Positions 1 to 9,673 are shown, counted from the stretch's first letter. The stretch is DNA of 64,000 nucleotides from Bacteroidales bacterium (GCA_022865305.1 JALHSP010000119.1:43053-107052); one strand, 5' to 3'. Notes: generated by a model from the letters alone, not told the origin. Translations and numbers: made by a program.

Positions 1-510
1 GGTAACGGATATTATTATGGGCCTATTATTGCCTTGCCGAGAATAGGGAAAAACGGAAATACCATAAAGGTATATAAGCTCCGAACTATGCATCCATACT
101 CAGAATATATACAGGATTATATTTACACGGTACATGATCTCCAGGACGGGGGCAAATTCAAGGATGACTTTCGCATAACATCCTGGGGATCTGTTTGTAG
201 AAAAATTTGGCTTGATGAGCTGCCCACATTCATCAATTTATTTGAAGGTAATATGAAGCTTGTCGGGGTAAGGCCGTTAAGTAAACATTATTTTGAACTT
301 TATAATAAAGAGGTTCAGGATAGAAGAATTAACTATAAACCCGGGCTTGTCCCTCCATATTATGCTGATATGCCGGCGGATCTCGATAGTATTCAGGCGT
401 CAGAAATGAAATATCTCGATTCGTACGATAATCATCCTTTGCTGACTGATGTAAGGTATTTCTTTAAATCGTGGTGGAATATTTTATTTCACCATGCAAG
501 AAGTAGATAA
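1..510 (+). CDS. Bacterial sugar transferase (undecaprenyl-phosphate sugar phosphotransferase-like), 5'-truncated by the window edge
   Basis: Frame 1 is open from base 1 (GNGYYYGPIIALPRIGKNGNTIKVYKLRTM...); the YKLRTM, DELPTFINLFEGNMKLVGVRPL and PGLVPPYYADMP motifs are typical of the family. Confidence 0.85.
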   Translation, partial: GNGYYYGPIIALPRIGKNGNTIKVYKLRTMHPYSEYIQDYIYTVHDLQDGGKFKDDFRITSWGSVCRKIWLDELPTFINLFEGNMKLVGVRPLSKHYFELYNKEVQDRRINYKPGLVPPYYADMPADLDSIQASEMKYLDSYDNHPLLTDVRYFFKSWWNILFHHARSR

Positions 511-668
511 AAACTCAATCAATGTCATGATGTTTCTTATAATGGCAACTCCCGAAATTGAGAAAATCATAAATCAGTAAAAAGTTAAAACGCTGGTATG
601 GAAGTTATCAGGCGTAAGTGGCGAATAGATCCCCTGAATCATACTGTTAATTAATCTGTTACTTTTTA

Positions 669-1220
669 TTATTTCTTCCGTAAAAAAGTGACAGGTATTG
701 TTAATACTATATTTTGTTCAAGCTTTTCAATACGCACAATCACTCTGTTTTTCCCTCCTATTTTAATGAGCTCCCCCGTAAGTCCGATGAGAGATCCGTT
801 GATAACTTCGACATTATCCCCCGGGGCAAATTTTTCAGAGGAGATCTCAATATCCGCATCACTATTGACTATTAATCGCAGATTATCTATCTGATTCTGC
901 GGTATCGAAGCAGGTTTTCCCTCAAAAGCGACAAACCTTACAACACCCTGGGTGGTATATACTTTAGGGAAATCAACAGGAACAACTTTTACAAAGACAT
1001 AGGATGACAGTAATGGTTTTTCGACAAGTTTTTTCCTGTCACTCCATCTTCGGTAAGTTTTATGAAGAGGAAGAAAGGTTTCAATGCCTGAGTCTAGCAG
1101 ACGTTCATTAACCTGTTTTTCAGCTCTCGGATGTGTATAAATGGCGTACCATTTGGGGGGAGTATGCTTTCTTAGTATTATTCTGGCTTTCTCCTCTTCC
1201 GAATTGATTATGATTGTCAT
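669..1220 (-). CDS. UpxY-family transcription antiterminator (NusG-like)
   Basis: KWYAIYTHPRAEKQVNERL plus a C-terminal KOW-like segment (FAPGDNVEVINGSLIGLTGELIKIGGKNRVIVRIE). Start chosen at MTIIINSEEE; the ORF extends to 1247. Confidence 0.85.
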   Translation of the reverse strand: MTIIINSEEEKARIILRKHTPPKWYAIYTHPRAEKQVNERLLDSGIETFLPLHKTYRRWSDRKKLVEKPLLSSYVFVKVVPVDFPKVYTTQGVVRFVAFEGKPASIPQNQIDNLRLIVNSDADIEISSEKFAPGDNVEVINGSLIGLTGELIKIGGKNRVIVRIEKLEQNIVLTIPVTFLRKK

Positions 1221-1487
1221 TGACATTGATTCTAAAAATGGATCCAAAGATAATAAAAAGCTATTGGATTTTCTGGCTCCCTCCGGTCGCCTGTCTTGAG
1301 GTCCTTACTTTTTGCTCTGAGTAACTACTTCTGTATTCTTTATGCCTTTCAGACTGTCTTGTTCCGCGATGCGGAACTGTCCTGCTCTCCCGGGTTAATT
1401 GCTTTAAGTCCAAAGATGGAGTAAAGCGACAGACAGCGCCCCGATGGGGGCAAGACTGCAGTATTACCTAAAAACGTTTATTTCATT

Positions 1488-1505
1488 AAAAACCTGCAGG
1501 TTTTT
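1488..1505. terminator. Perfect 18-bp palindrome AAAAACCTGCAGGTTTTT, possible bidirectional terminator
   Basis: Seen directly; lies in the intergenic region between upxY and the dksA-like gene. Confidence 0.4.
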
Positions 1506-1523
1506 TTATTAAGTAAAAAACTC

Positions 1524-1531
1524 TACCTTTG
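1524..1531 (+). promoter_or_regulatory. Bacteroidetes -7-like box TACCTTTG upstream of the dksA-like gene
   Basis: Matches TAnnTTTG, 24 bp upstream of the ATG. Confidence 0.4.
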
Positions 1532-1554
1532 CCGGAAATTATAAATCTTATACC

Positions 1555-1932
1555 ATGGCTGAAAAGACAAGATATTCGGATGATGAGCTTGATGAATTCA
1601 GGCAGATCATCCTTGCGAAGCTGGATAAAGCCAAGAAAGATTATGAAATACTTAAATCCAGTATAACTCACGAAGAGAGTAATGATACTATGGATACTTC
1701 CCCTACTTTTAAAGTTCTGGAAGAAGGTGCAACAACCCTGTCAAAAGAGGAAGCTGGCAGACTGGCACAGCGTCAGTTGAAATTCATACAACACCTGCAG
1801 GCTGCACTGGTACGTATTGAAAACAAAACCTACGGCATTTGCCGGGAAACAGGAAAGCTTATTTCAAAGGAGAGACTCAGAGCTGTCCCTCATGCTACAC
1901 TATGTATTGATGCCAAGATGAAGCAGAAATAA
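1555..1932 (+). CDS. TraR/DksA-family transcriptional regulator
   Basis: Coiled-coil N-terminus and a DksA-like C-terminus (IENKTYGICRETGKLISKERLRAVPHATLCIDAKMK). Confidence 0.85.
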   Translation: MAEKTRYSDDELDEFRQIILAKLDKAKKDYEILKSSITHEESNDTMDTSPTFKVLEEGATTLSKEEAGRLAQRQLKFIQHLQAALVRIENKTYGICRETGKLISKERLRAVPHATLCIDAKMKQK

Positions 1933-1991
1933 CGGCGCAAAGGCATAAGGGCTTAACGGCACAAAGGCTAAGAAAATATTCTAATATAAAT

Positions 1992-2017
1992 CGCCTCAGA
2001 AATGGGGCGTTTTTTTT
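1992..2017 (+). terminator. Rho-independent terminator downstream of the dksA-like gene
   Basis: CGCCTC-AGAAAT-GGGGCG hairpin followed by T8. Confidence 0.7.
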
Positions 2018-2135
2018 GCCATAATTTTATTGTTCATTTCTTTTGCTTGCCCAAAAGAAATGAACCAAAGAAAAGGGCAGCCTCAAATCTTTTTTGGTTC
2101 ATTTTTTGGGCGAGCAAAAAATGAACTTAGATCTT

Positions 2136-3074
2136 TTAAGCTTTAAGTTGTTCTTTAAAATATTCAATTGTCTTTCCTAGTCCGTCCTCAAGCCTTACAA
2201 CTGGTTTCCATTTTAACTCTTTCACCGCAAGTGAAATATCCGGTTTCCGTTGTTTCGGATCATCCTCCGGAAGAGGCAGATATACAATTTTTGATTTTGA
2301 TCCTGTCATCCCGATGATTGTCTGTGCCAGCTCACCGACTGAAATTTCAGCAGGATTACCAAGGTTAACAGGTCCTGTGAAGCTGTCAGGAGTACCCATC
2401 AGCTTAATCAAACCGTCTGTCAGATCGTCAATATACTGAAAACTGCGTGTATGAGATCCATTACCGAAAATTGTCAGATCATCTCCCTTAAGCGCCTGGA
2501 CAATAAAATTCGAAACCACCCTGCCGTCATTGGGGTGCATTCTCGGACCATATGTATTAAAGATCCTTGCAATCTTGATCCTTACTTTATTCTGGATATG
2601 GTAATTCATGAAAAGTGTTTCTGCACATCTCTTTCCTTCATCATAGCATGCTCTCGGTCCGAGAGTGTTAACATTGCCCCAGTAACTTTCAGGCTGAGGA
2701 TGTACCGACGGATCTCCATAGATCTCGCTTGTCGATGCCAGAAGTACTTTCGATCTGGTTCTCTTAGCCAGGCCGAGAGTATTAATGGATCCCATCACCG
2801 AGGTCTTAATTGTTTTGATCCCATTGTACTGGTAGTGTACCGGGGATGCAGGACATGCGAGGTTATAGATCTCATCCGTTTCTATAAATATAGGCATTGT
2901 GATATCATGCCTGATAATTTCAAAATAGTGGTTATCAAGCAGATGAATAATATTCATCTTTGAACCTGTAAAATAGTTATCAAGACAGATCACCTCATTT
3001 CCCAGATCAAGGAGCCGCTCGCAAAGATGTGATCCGATAAATCCGGCTCCGCCGGTAACGAGAATGCGTTTCAT
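2136..3074 (-). CDS. NAD-dependent epimerase/dehydratase, UDP-glucuronate decarboxylase (UXS)-like
   Basis: [42 protein letters not shown] and YDEGKRCAE motifs. Confidence 0.9.
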   Translation of the reverse strand: MKRILVTGGAGFIGSHLCERLLDLGNEVICLDNYFTGSKMNIIHLLDNHYFEIIRHDITMPIFIETDEIYNLACPASPVHYQYNGIKTIKTSVMGSINTLGLAKRTRSKVLLASTSEIYGDPSVHPQPESYWGNVNTLGPRACYDEGKRCAETLFMNYHIQNKVRIKIARIFNTYGPRMHPNDGRVVSNFIVQALKGDDLTIFGNGSHTRSFQYIDDLTDGLIKLMGTPDSFTGPVNLGNPAEISVGELAQTIIGMTGSKSKIVYLPLPEDDPKQRKPDISLAVKELKWKPVVRLEDGLGKTIEYFKEQLKA

Positions 3075-3133
3075 AATTGTTGTATAGTTTATTACAAATG
3101 TAAAGAAAAGAGTTGTTACTATATAACGAAACA

Positions 3134-3167
3134 GATTGCTTCGTCGACAAAGAAGGACGAAGCAATC
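3134..3167. repeat. Hairpin with a 12-bp perfect stem (GATTGCTTCGTC / GACGAAGCAATC)
   Basis: Seen directly, 3 bp downstream of the GIY-YIG stop codon. Confidence 0.85.
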
Positions 3168-3170
3168 CGA

Positions 3171-3479
3171 TCATGTATTTAGGGTTGAACTTAAATCCAT
3201 CCAATCTGGATTCATCTTGCATATGAGGTCTATTTTTTTCTTCCTGCTCCCCCCTTTAATCTGTTTCTCTCTCTTTATTGCTTCACTGATAGCTTCAAAA
3301 CCCTCATAATAAACCAGTTTACTTATATTGTATCGTGCAGAGAAACTTCCAGAATGCATTTTAAGCTTATGTTGGATTACCCTTTCCTTAAGATTACTTG
3401 TTACACCAGTATAAAGTACTGAATTATTATGATTTGTCAATATATAGACAGATCCCTTCATTTTTGATTTGTAAGTCAT
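3171..3479 (-). CDS. Stand-alone GIY-YIG nuclease family protein
   Basis: GSVYILTNHNNSVLYTGVTSNLKERVIQHK. Confidence 0.9.
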   Translation of the reverse strand: MTYKSKMKGSVYILTNHNNSVLYTGVTSNLKERVIQHKLKMHSGSFSARYNISKLVYYEGFEAISEAIKREKQIKGGSRKKKIDLICKMNPDWMDLSSTLNT

Positions 3480-3487
3480 AATGTGTT

Positions 3488-3536
3488 CTCCCCCTCACCC
3501 AGTCACCCTGTCTCCCCCTCGCCTTCCAGCCCCCTC
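3488..3536. repeat. Degenerate pyrimidine-rich octamer array (CTCACCCA GTCACCCT GTCTCCCC ...)
   Basis: 8-nt periodicity visible by eye. Confidence 0.55.
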
Positions 3537-3538
3537 AA

Positions 3539-6500
3539 TTAATTATTTCGGGAAACGACAATCTTAACAATAACATCATCAATTTCAACTTCCCGGATAT
3601 TATTACCAGAAAAAGAATTGACCAGGTTAACTGTCGTTGCCAGTGTCTGAGATCCAATATAAGAAGCATGCCGTTTCACAGCTTCACGGACAAAATCATG
3701 ATCTTCGATATTAACCGTTATCTTATCTGTGACATCATACCCGTTTTCCTTCCTTATATTCTGTATCCTGTTTACAAACTCCCTGGCAATACCTTCATAA
3801 CGAAGCTCTTCAGTTACTGTAATATCCAGTGCCACGGTAAGCTTTCCATCATTCGCTACCTGCCATCCCGGTATGTCTTCGGAGATGATTTCAACATCTT
3901 CAAGCGTAAGAGCTACCCGCTGACCATTTATATCAATCTGATGCGTCCCGCTATTTTCAAAAGCAGTAATTTCATCCTGTCCAAGTGACATAACAGCATT
4001 GCTTATCTCTTTCATAAGTTTACCATAACGGGGCCCGAGAGTTTTGAAGTTGGGCTTTATTTTTTTGACGAGAACTGCTGATGTGTCATCAATATATTCA
4101 ACCTCTTTTACATTAACTTCAGCAAGCACAAGGTCTTTAACCGCCTCAAACTTTGCTTTAAATGACTTATCAGGGACCGGTATCATTATTTTTGCCAGGG
4201 GCTGACGCACCCTTATGCTCACTTTTCTTCTCAGACCAAGGATCATTGAAGAAATTTTCTGTGCAATATCCATCCTATCCTCGAGATTTTTATCTATCAG
4301 GCTCTCATCATGCTCAGGGAAGATGGCCAAATGAACTGATTCCTCGTTATGTCTCCCGGTGGTGTTATTAAGGTCACGGAAGAGCTGATCCATATAAAAA
4401 GGAGCAAGAGGTGCTGCAAGCCTGCTGACTGTTTCGAGACAGGCGAAGAGTGTCTGGTAAGCAGCAATTTTGTCATTATCATAATCCCCTCCCCAGTAGC
4501 GTTTCCTGTTCAGCCGGACGTACCAGTTGCTCAGGTTCTCCGTGACAAAATCCTGGATAGCACGACCTGCGCGTGTAAGATCGTAATCCTCATAACATTT
4601 CCTAACCTCCCTGACCAGGGAGTTAAGGAGCGATATTATCCAGCGATCAATTTCCGGTCTCATATTTACCAGAATATCTCTTTCAGTAAACCTGAAGTTA
4701 TCAACGTTGGCATAGAGGGCGAAAAAGGAATATGTATTGTAAAGTGTCCCGAAGAATTTCCGTCTTACCTCATCGATACCTGCCATATCGAACTTAAGAT
4801 TATCCCAGGGCTGAGCGTTTGTGAGCATGTACCAGCGCAGCGGATCTGAGCCGTATTCCTCAATTGTGGTGAAAGGATCAACTGCATTCCCGAGACGTTT
4901 CGACATCTTATTGCCGTTCTTATCAAGAACCAGTCCGTTCGAGATGATATTTTTAAAGGCAACTGAATCGGAGATCATTGTAGCAATTGCATGCAAAGTA
5001 AAAAACCATCCTCTCGTCTGGTCAACACCCTCGGCAATATAGTCTGCCGGGAACATATCATGAAAATTCTCCTTATTTTCAAAAGGATAATGAGCCTGGG
5101 CGTAAGGCATGGCACCGGAATCAAACCAGACATCTATCAGGTCGGGCTCGCGGAACATTTTTTTGCCTTTCGGGCTTACAAGAACTATTTCATCGACATA
5201 TGGTCTGTGCAGGTCAAACTTCTCATAGTTTTCCTGTGAATTATCACCGGGAACAAAATTTTCGAGAGGATTCTTTTTCATGAATCCTGCTTTTACTGAT
5301 TTTTCAATTTCAGTTTTCAGTTCATGAGCTGAGCCTATGCACATTTCTTCCTTACGGTCTTCTGTAACCCATATTGGCAAGGGGGTTCCCCAGAAACGTG
5401 TGCGGGAGAGATTCCAGTCTACCAGATTTTCAAGCCATTTACCGAACCTTCCGGTACCTGTTGACTGAGGCTTCCAGTTAATAGTATTATTCAGTTCAAT
5501 CATACGTTCGCGGAAAGCGGTTGTACGGATGAACCATGCATCAAGCGGGTAATACAAAACAGGTTTGTCGGTTCTCCAGCAATGGGGATAGCTGTGAATC
5601 TGCTTCTCAATCCTGAAAACCTTTCCCTGCTGCTTCAGCATTACTACAATGTCGACATCGATTGTTTCGCTTCCTTCAGGAATTGATGCATCATATTCAT
5701 TTTTGACCGGCCGGGCTTCAAAGTCTTTATATGTACTGATGTTAACTCTGTCTTTTACAAATCTGTCATCAAGGTCAGCTATCGGAACCATGTACCCTTT
5801 TTTATCAACCATTGGGCCGAAAGAACCGTCTTTTCTTTTAACGATCATGGGAGGTATCCCGAATTCTTTACTGATGCGATAGTCGTCAGCGCCAAAAGTA
5901 GGAGCAATATGAACGATGCCTGTACCATCTTCAGTGGTAACAAATTCGCCGGTAACAACTTTAAATGCTCCCGGATCAGGCTTAACCCAGTCAATAAGTT
6001 GCTCATAGTTAATACCATGAAGCTTTCTGCCCGGAAATTCTTCCAGGATTTTATAAGGTAGCTTTTTGTTACCTGTTTTATAATCCGAAAGCTCTCCTGC
6101 AGAGTCCGAGTCGGGAAACATTGCTTTGAGAAGATCTTTAGCAATGATAACAGTGACCGGATTGCCGGAATATGGATTGAAGCTCCTTACCTTTATATAT
6201 ATGATATCTTCACCCACAGCCAGAGCTGTGTTCGATGGCAGGGTCCAGGGAGTGGTTGTCCATGCCATCATGTGAACAGTGTCGGTATCAATATTTTTAA
6301 ACAGAAACTCAGATTTTTTGTCACGGATAAGCTTAAAGAGAGCGATACAGGTTGTATCTTTTACATCCCGGTAACATCCGGGAAGGTTTAATTCGTGGGA
6401 GCTTAATCCTGTACCTGCCGCTGGTGAGTATGGCTGTATAGTGTAACCCTTGTACAAATATCCTTTTGAATAAAGCTGCTTCAGCAACCACCAGAGAGTC

Positions 6501-6979
6501 TCTATATACCGACTGTCATAAGTTACATAAGGGTGATCCATGTTAATCCAGTAGCCCATTTTACGTGTAAGGTCTTCCCAGAGATCGGTATACCTCATCA
6601 CATCTGTACGACAGGCTTTGTTGAAATCCTCAATCGATATTTTTTCTGTTCCGATATCCTCTTTCGTTATACCCAGTGCCTGTTCCACTCCAAGCTCGAT
6701 CGGCAGCCCATGTGTATCCCATCCTGCTTTGCGTTTTACTTCAAATCCGCATTGTGTCTTGAAACGGCAGATTGCATCCTTGATTGTGCGGGCCATCACG
6801 TGATGAATGCCGGGTATTCCGTTTGCAGAAGGAGGACCTTCAAAAAATACAAATTCACCTTTATCATTCAGCTCCCGGACACTTTTATGGAAAGTATCAT
6901 TCTCATCCCAAATCTTCAGAATGTCTTTGTTTATCTGCGAAAGATCAAGAGTTTTATATTCAGGAAACCGTTTCCCCAT
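3539..6979 (-). CDS. ileS: Isoleucyl-tRNA synthetase
   Basis: FFEGPPSANGIPGIHHVMART (HIGH region), KMSKRLGN (KMSKS), DWNLSRTRFWGTPLPIW. Confidence 0.97.
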   Translation of the reverse strand: MGKRFPEYKTLDLSQINKDILKIWDENDTFHKSVRELNDKGEFVFFEGPPSANGIPGIHHVMARTIKDAICRFKTQCGFEVKRKAGWDTHGLPIELGVEQALGITKEDIGTEKISIEDFNKACRTDVMRYTDLWEDLTRKMGYWINMDHPYVTYDSRYIETLWWLLKQLYSKGYLYKGYTIQPYSPAAGTGLSSHELNLPGCYRDVKDTTCIALFKLIRDKKSEFLFKNIDTDTVHMMAWTTTPWTLPSNTALAVGEDIIYIKVRSFNPYSGNPVTVIIAKDLLKAMFPDSDSAGELSDYKTGNKKLPYKILEEFPGRKLHGINYEQLIDWVKPDPGAFKVVTGEFVTTEDGTGIVHIAPTFGADDYRISKEFGIPPMIVKRKDGSFGPMVDKKGYMVPIADLDDRFVKDRVNISTYKDFEARPVKNEYDASIPEGSETIDVDIVVMLKQQGKVFRIEKQIHSYPHCWRTDKPVLYYPLDAWFIRTTAFRERMIELNNTINWKPQSTGTGRFGKWLENLVDWNLSRTRFWGTPLPIWVTEDRKEEMCIGSAHELKTEIEKSVKAGFMKKNPLENFVPGDNSQENYEKFDLHRPYVDEIVLVSPKGKKMFREPDLIDVWFDSGAMPYAQAHYPFENKENFHDMFPADYIAEGVDQTRGWFFTLHAIATMISDSVAFKNIISNGLVLDKNGNKMSKRLGNAVDPFTTIEEYGSDPLRWYMLTNAQPWDNLKFDMAGIDEVRRKFFGTLYNTYSFFALYANVDNFRFTERDILVNMRPEIDRWIISLLNSLVREVRKCYEDYDLTRAGRAIQDFVTENLSNWYVRLNRKRYWGGDYDNDKIAAYQTLFACLETVSRLAAPLAPFYMDQLFRDLNNTTGRHNEESVHLAIFPEHDESLIDKNLEDRMDIAQKISSMILGLRRKVSIRVRQPLAKIMIPVPDKSFKAKFEAVKDLVLAEVNVKEVEYIDDTSAVLVKKIKPNFKTLGPRYGKLMKEISNAVMSLGQDEITAFENSGTHQIDINGQRVALTLEDVEIISEDIPGWQVANDGKLTVALDITVTEELRYEGIAREFVNRIQNIRKENGYDVTDKITVNIEDHDFVREAVKRHASYIGSQTLATTVNLVNSFSGNNIREVEIDDVIVKIVVSRNN

Positions 6980-7063
6980 AGGATCAGCAAGGAATTGAAA
7001 GTGGAAATATTAAAAACGGGGCAAATATACTAAAAAGAGGAATAGGATGTATAATTAATAGAT

Positions 7064-7169
7064 AGGGTGACTGGGTGAGAGGGAGAGGGTCAGGGTATCA
7101 CTCCTTGATCTCTCAATTTTCCCTCCTCTCCCAATCTCCCAGTCTCCCCCTCACCCCTTCTCCCCATCC
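7064..7169. repeat. Inverted pair of degenerate octamer arrays between ileS and the sirtuin gene
   Basis: AGGGTGAC TGGGTGAG AGGGAGAG on the left, TCTCCCAA TCTCCCAG TCTCCCCC TCACCCCT TCTCCCCA on the right. Confidence 0.55.
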
Positions 7170-7222
7170 TTTCCTTTATGTTGCTTTTATTTATTATTTT
7201 TACGGACAGTACCAATAATATT

Positions 7223-7924
7223 ATGCAAAAACTTGTCATACTAACCGGCGCTGGCATGAGCTCTGAAAGCGGTATTAAAACTTTCAGAGAATCAGGCGGA
7301 CTGTGGGAAGAATATGATGTTAATGAAGTGGCAACACCAATGGCATGGTGGAAAAACAGGGAGCTTGTTTTGCGCTTTTACAATGAGAGAAGAACCCAGC
7401 TGGCAGGTAGTGAACCAAATGAAGGACACAAAGGTATTGCCTCGCTGGAAAAATATTTTGATGTTCATGTAATCACCCAGAACATTGATAATCTGCACGA
7501 ACGCGCCGGAAGCACAAAGATTCTCCATCTGCATGGAGAACTGACAAAAGCCAGAAGCACTGCTGATCCATCGCTTATTTATGATATAGGCTATAAAGAG
7601 ATTAAAAACGGAGATCTGTGTGAAAAAGGAAGCCAGCTGCGCCCTCACATTGTCTGGTTCGGTGAGGCGGTGCCTATGATGGACGAAGCAGTAAGGATCA
7701 CCTCTGATGCTGATATTTTCGTGGTTGTGGGCTCTTCCCTGAATGTATACCCTGCTGCCGGACTTATCGGCTATGCACCGGAAAAAGCCTCACTCTGGCT
7801 AATAGATCCTAATGATGTATATGTTCCGCTTTACAGAAAAATTGAAATAATTAAAGAAAAAGCTTCTGCCGGAGTAGCTATTCTTACCTCCCGGTTGTTA
7901 AATATTTATGGAATCAAAAATTAG
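7223..7924 (+). CDS. cobB: NAD-dependent deacylase (sirtuin family)
   Basis: LTGAGMSSESGIKTFRESGGLW, TQNIDNLHERAGS, LHGE, VVGSSLNVYPAAGL. No obvious CxxC zinc ligands. ORF extends 5' to 7178. Confidence 0.92.
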   Translation: MQKLVILTGAGMSSESGIKTFRESGGLWEEYDVNEVATPMAWWKNRELVLRFYNERRTQLAGSEPNEGHKGIASLEKYFDVHVITQNIDNLHERAGSTKILHLHGELTKARSTADPSLIYDIGYKEIKNGDLCEKGSQLRPHIVWFGEAVPMMDEAVRITSDADIFVVVGSSLNVYPAAGLIGYAPEKASLWLIDPNDVYVPLYRKIEIIKEKASAGVAILTSRLLNIYGIKN

Positions 7925-8483
7925 AAAAATAATTCTTGCCATAACTGGTGCCAGCGGATCATTATATGCCAAACTGCTGCTTGAAAAGCTTGTCAGACTG
8001 AAGACCCCTCCTGCAGAGATTGCATTGGTGCTTTCCGATACTGCCAGAGAGATCTGGGAGAATGAAACGGGCAGCAAATTCAGAGCAGCAAAGCCAGTGA
8101 AAGTATATGATAATAACAGCTATTATGCACCATTTGCCTCAGGATCATCCCGTTATGACACAATGATCATATGTCCGGCATCGATGGGCACCATTGGCCG
8201 GATAGCAAACGGTACTTCCGATGATCTTATCTGCCGGGCAGCAGATGTTATTCTTAAGGAAAAAAGAATGCTGATAATTGTTCCTCGCGAGACACCATAT
8301 AATCTCATCCATTTAAGAAACATGGAAACTCTCACACTTGCAGGAGCAATTATATGTCCTGCCACTCCTTCATTTTACAGCAAACCAGAAACGATTGATG
8401 ATCTGGCGTTAACTGTTGTAGAAAGAATAGTCTCCCTTGCAGGTTTTGAAGCAGATACTTACAGGTGGATGGAAAATGATTGA
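7908..8483 (+). CDS. ubiX: UbiX family flavin prenyltransferase
   Basis: ITGASGSLYAKLLLEKL, CPASMGTIGRIANGTSDDLICRAADV, VPRETPYNLIHLRNM. Confidence 0.93.
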   Translation: MESKIRKIILAITGASGSLYAKLLLEKLVRLKTPPAEIALVLSDTAREIWENETGSKFRAAKPVKVYDNNSYYAPFASGSSRYDTMIICPASMGTIGRIANGTSDDLICRAADVILKEKRMLIIVPRETPYNLIHLRNMETLTLAGAIICPATPSFYSKPETIDDLALTVVERIVSLAGFEADTYRWMEND

Positions 8484-8919
8484 CAACCGTATTAAGAGGT
8501 TTTTCAAAAAACATCATGTGCTTACAATAGCTACCACCGTTGCTGATGAACCGTGGTGTGCAAACTGCTTCTATGTTTATATGGAAGAAGAAAATGCACT
8601 TGTTTTTACTACAGATCCGGCAACAAGACATGGACAGGAATTTAAAAAGAATCCGCTGGTATCAGGATCAGTTGTTCTGGAGACATTGATTATTGGAAAG
8701 ATCCGGGGAATTCAGTTCCAGGGGCTGATATCAGAACCGGTAGGAGAAATGTTATCCATGGCCGAAAACGCTTATCTTAAAAGATTTCCGCCGGCAGCCC
8801 TTATGGATACACATCTCTGGATTGTCAGACTGACCCATATCAAATTTACGGATAACAGGCTGGGATTCGGGAAGAAGATCATCTGGAAAAACGACACACA
8901 GCTCTCTACTAACGACTAA
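8476..8919 (+). CDS. Pyridoxamine 5'-phosphate oxidase-like / YhbP-type flavin-binding protein
   Basis: MIDNRIKRFFKKHHVLTIATTVADEPWCANCFYVYMEEENALVFTTDPATRHGQEF; starts within the end of ubiX. Confidence 0.75.
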   Translation: MIDNRIKRFFKKHHVLTIATTVADEPWCANCFYVYMEEENALVFTTDPATRHGQEFKKNPLVSGSVVLETLIIGKIRGIQFQGLISEPVGEMLSMAENAYLKRFPPAALMDTHLWIVRLTHIKFTDNRLGFGKKIIWKNDTQLSTND

Positions 8920-8943
8920 CGACTCACGACTCACGATTCACGG
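8905..8943. repeat. Degenerate heptamer tandem array (ACGACTA ACGACTC ACGACTC ACGATTC ACGG)
   Basis: 7-nt period seen directly; overlaps the 3' end of the preceding CDS. Confidence 0.7.
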
Positions 8944-9047
8944 CGCCAGACTAACTGAAATTTCTTCCTTGCGTCGTTTGTCGTGTGCCATGCGTCCTTT
9001 TGCTGAATTTCTCTACCTTTATCTCGTAAATCAATTCATAGTAAATT

Positions 9048-9647
9048 ATGTTTTCCGGTATTGTTGAAGAAGCAGCCACGGTGGTAAAGCTTGAAAAAGA
9101 AAAGGACAATCTTCATATTACAATGAAATGCTCATTTACAGGGGAGCTGAAGATCGATCAGAGTATCTCCCATAATGGAGTCTGTCTCACTGTAGTAAGA
9201 AAGGACAAAGAAACTTATACTGTCACGGCAATCAAAGAAACTCTCAACAAGACGAACCTGGGACTCCTGAGACCTGGTGATAAAGTTAATCTTGAACGAA
9301 GCACAAAACTGGATGGACGGCTTGATGGACATATGGTACAGGGACATGTTGATCAGACTGCAGTTTGTACTGAGGTAAAAGAGGCCGGCGGCAGCTGGTA
9401 TTATACATTTAAATATGAACCTGCTCAGGATGACTATATAACAGTCGAAAAAGGATCTGTTGCAGTAAACGGAGTAAGCCTTACTGTTGTCAACTCAAAA
9501 CAGGATTCTTTTCAGGTGGCAATTATCCCTTTCACATACGAGGTGACTAATTTTCACCATATAAAAAAGGGAACTGTCGTAAATATTGAATTTGATATCC
9601 TGGGGAAGTATATAGCGAAAATAGTTAAGCAGCAGCTCGGCAAATAG
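9048..9647 (+). CDS. ribE: Riboflavin synthase alpha subunit
   Basis: MFSGIVEEAATV, ISHNGVCLTV, GHMVQGHVD, VAVNGVSLTV. Confidence 0.95.
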   Translation: MFSGIVEEAATVVKLEKEKDNLHITMKCSFTGELKIDQSISHNGVCLTVVRKDKETYTVTAIKETLNKTNLGLLRPGDKVNLERSTKLDGRLDGHMVQGHVDQTAVCTEVKEAGGSWYYTFKYEPAQDDYITVEKGSVAVNGVSLTVVNSKQDSFQVAIIPFTYEVTNFHHIKKGTVVNIEFDILGKYIAKIVKQQLGK

Positions 9648-9673
9648 TGCCAAACTTAGCAGTCTGAATTATT

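Noticed and set aside
2451-2963. 170-aa plus-strand ORF opposite the UXS-like gene
   Set aside because: Antisense shadow ORF with Cys/Arg/Ile-rich low-plausibility protein; the minus-strand gene has clear family motifs.
4349-4849. 166-aa ORF and other plus-strand ORFs opposite ileS (including 6533-7033)
   Set aside because: Shadow ORFs within a strongly supported ileS coding region.
7223-7924. Zinc-less sirtuin as a novelty
   Set aside because: Lack of CxxC ligands was noted, but from memory related bacterial sirtuins also lack them, so it is not reported as a finding.
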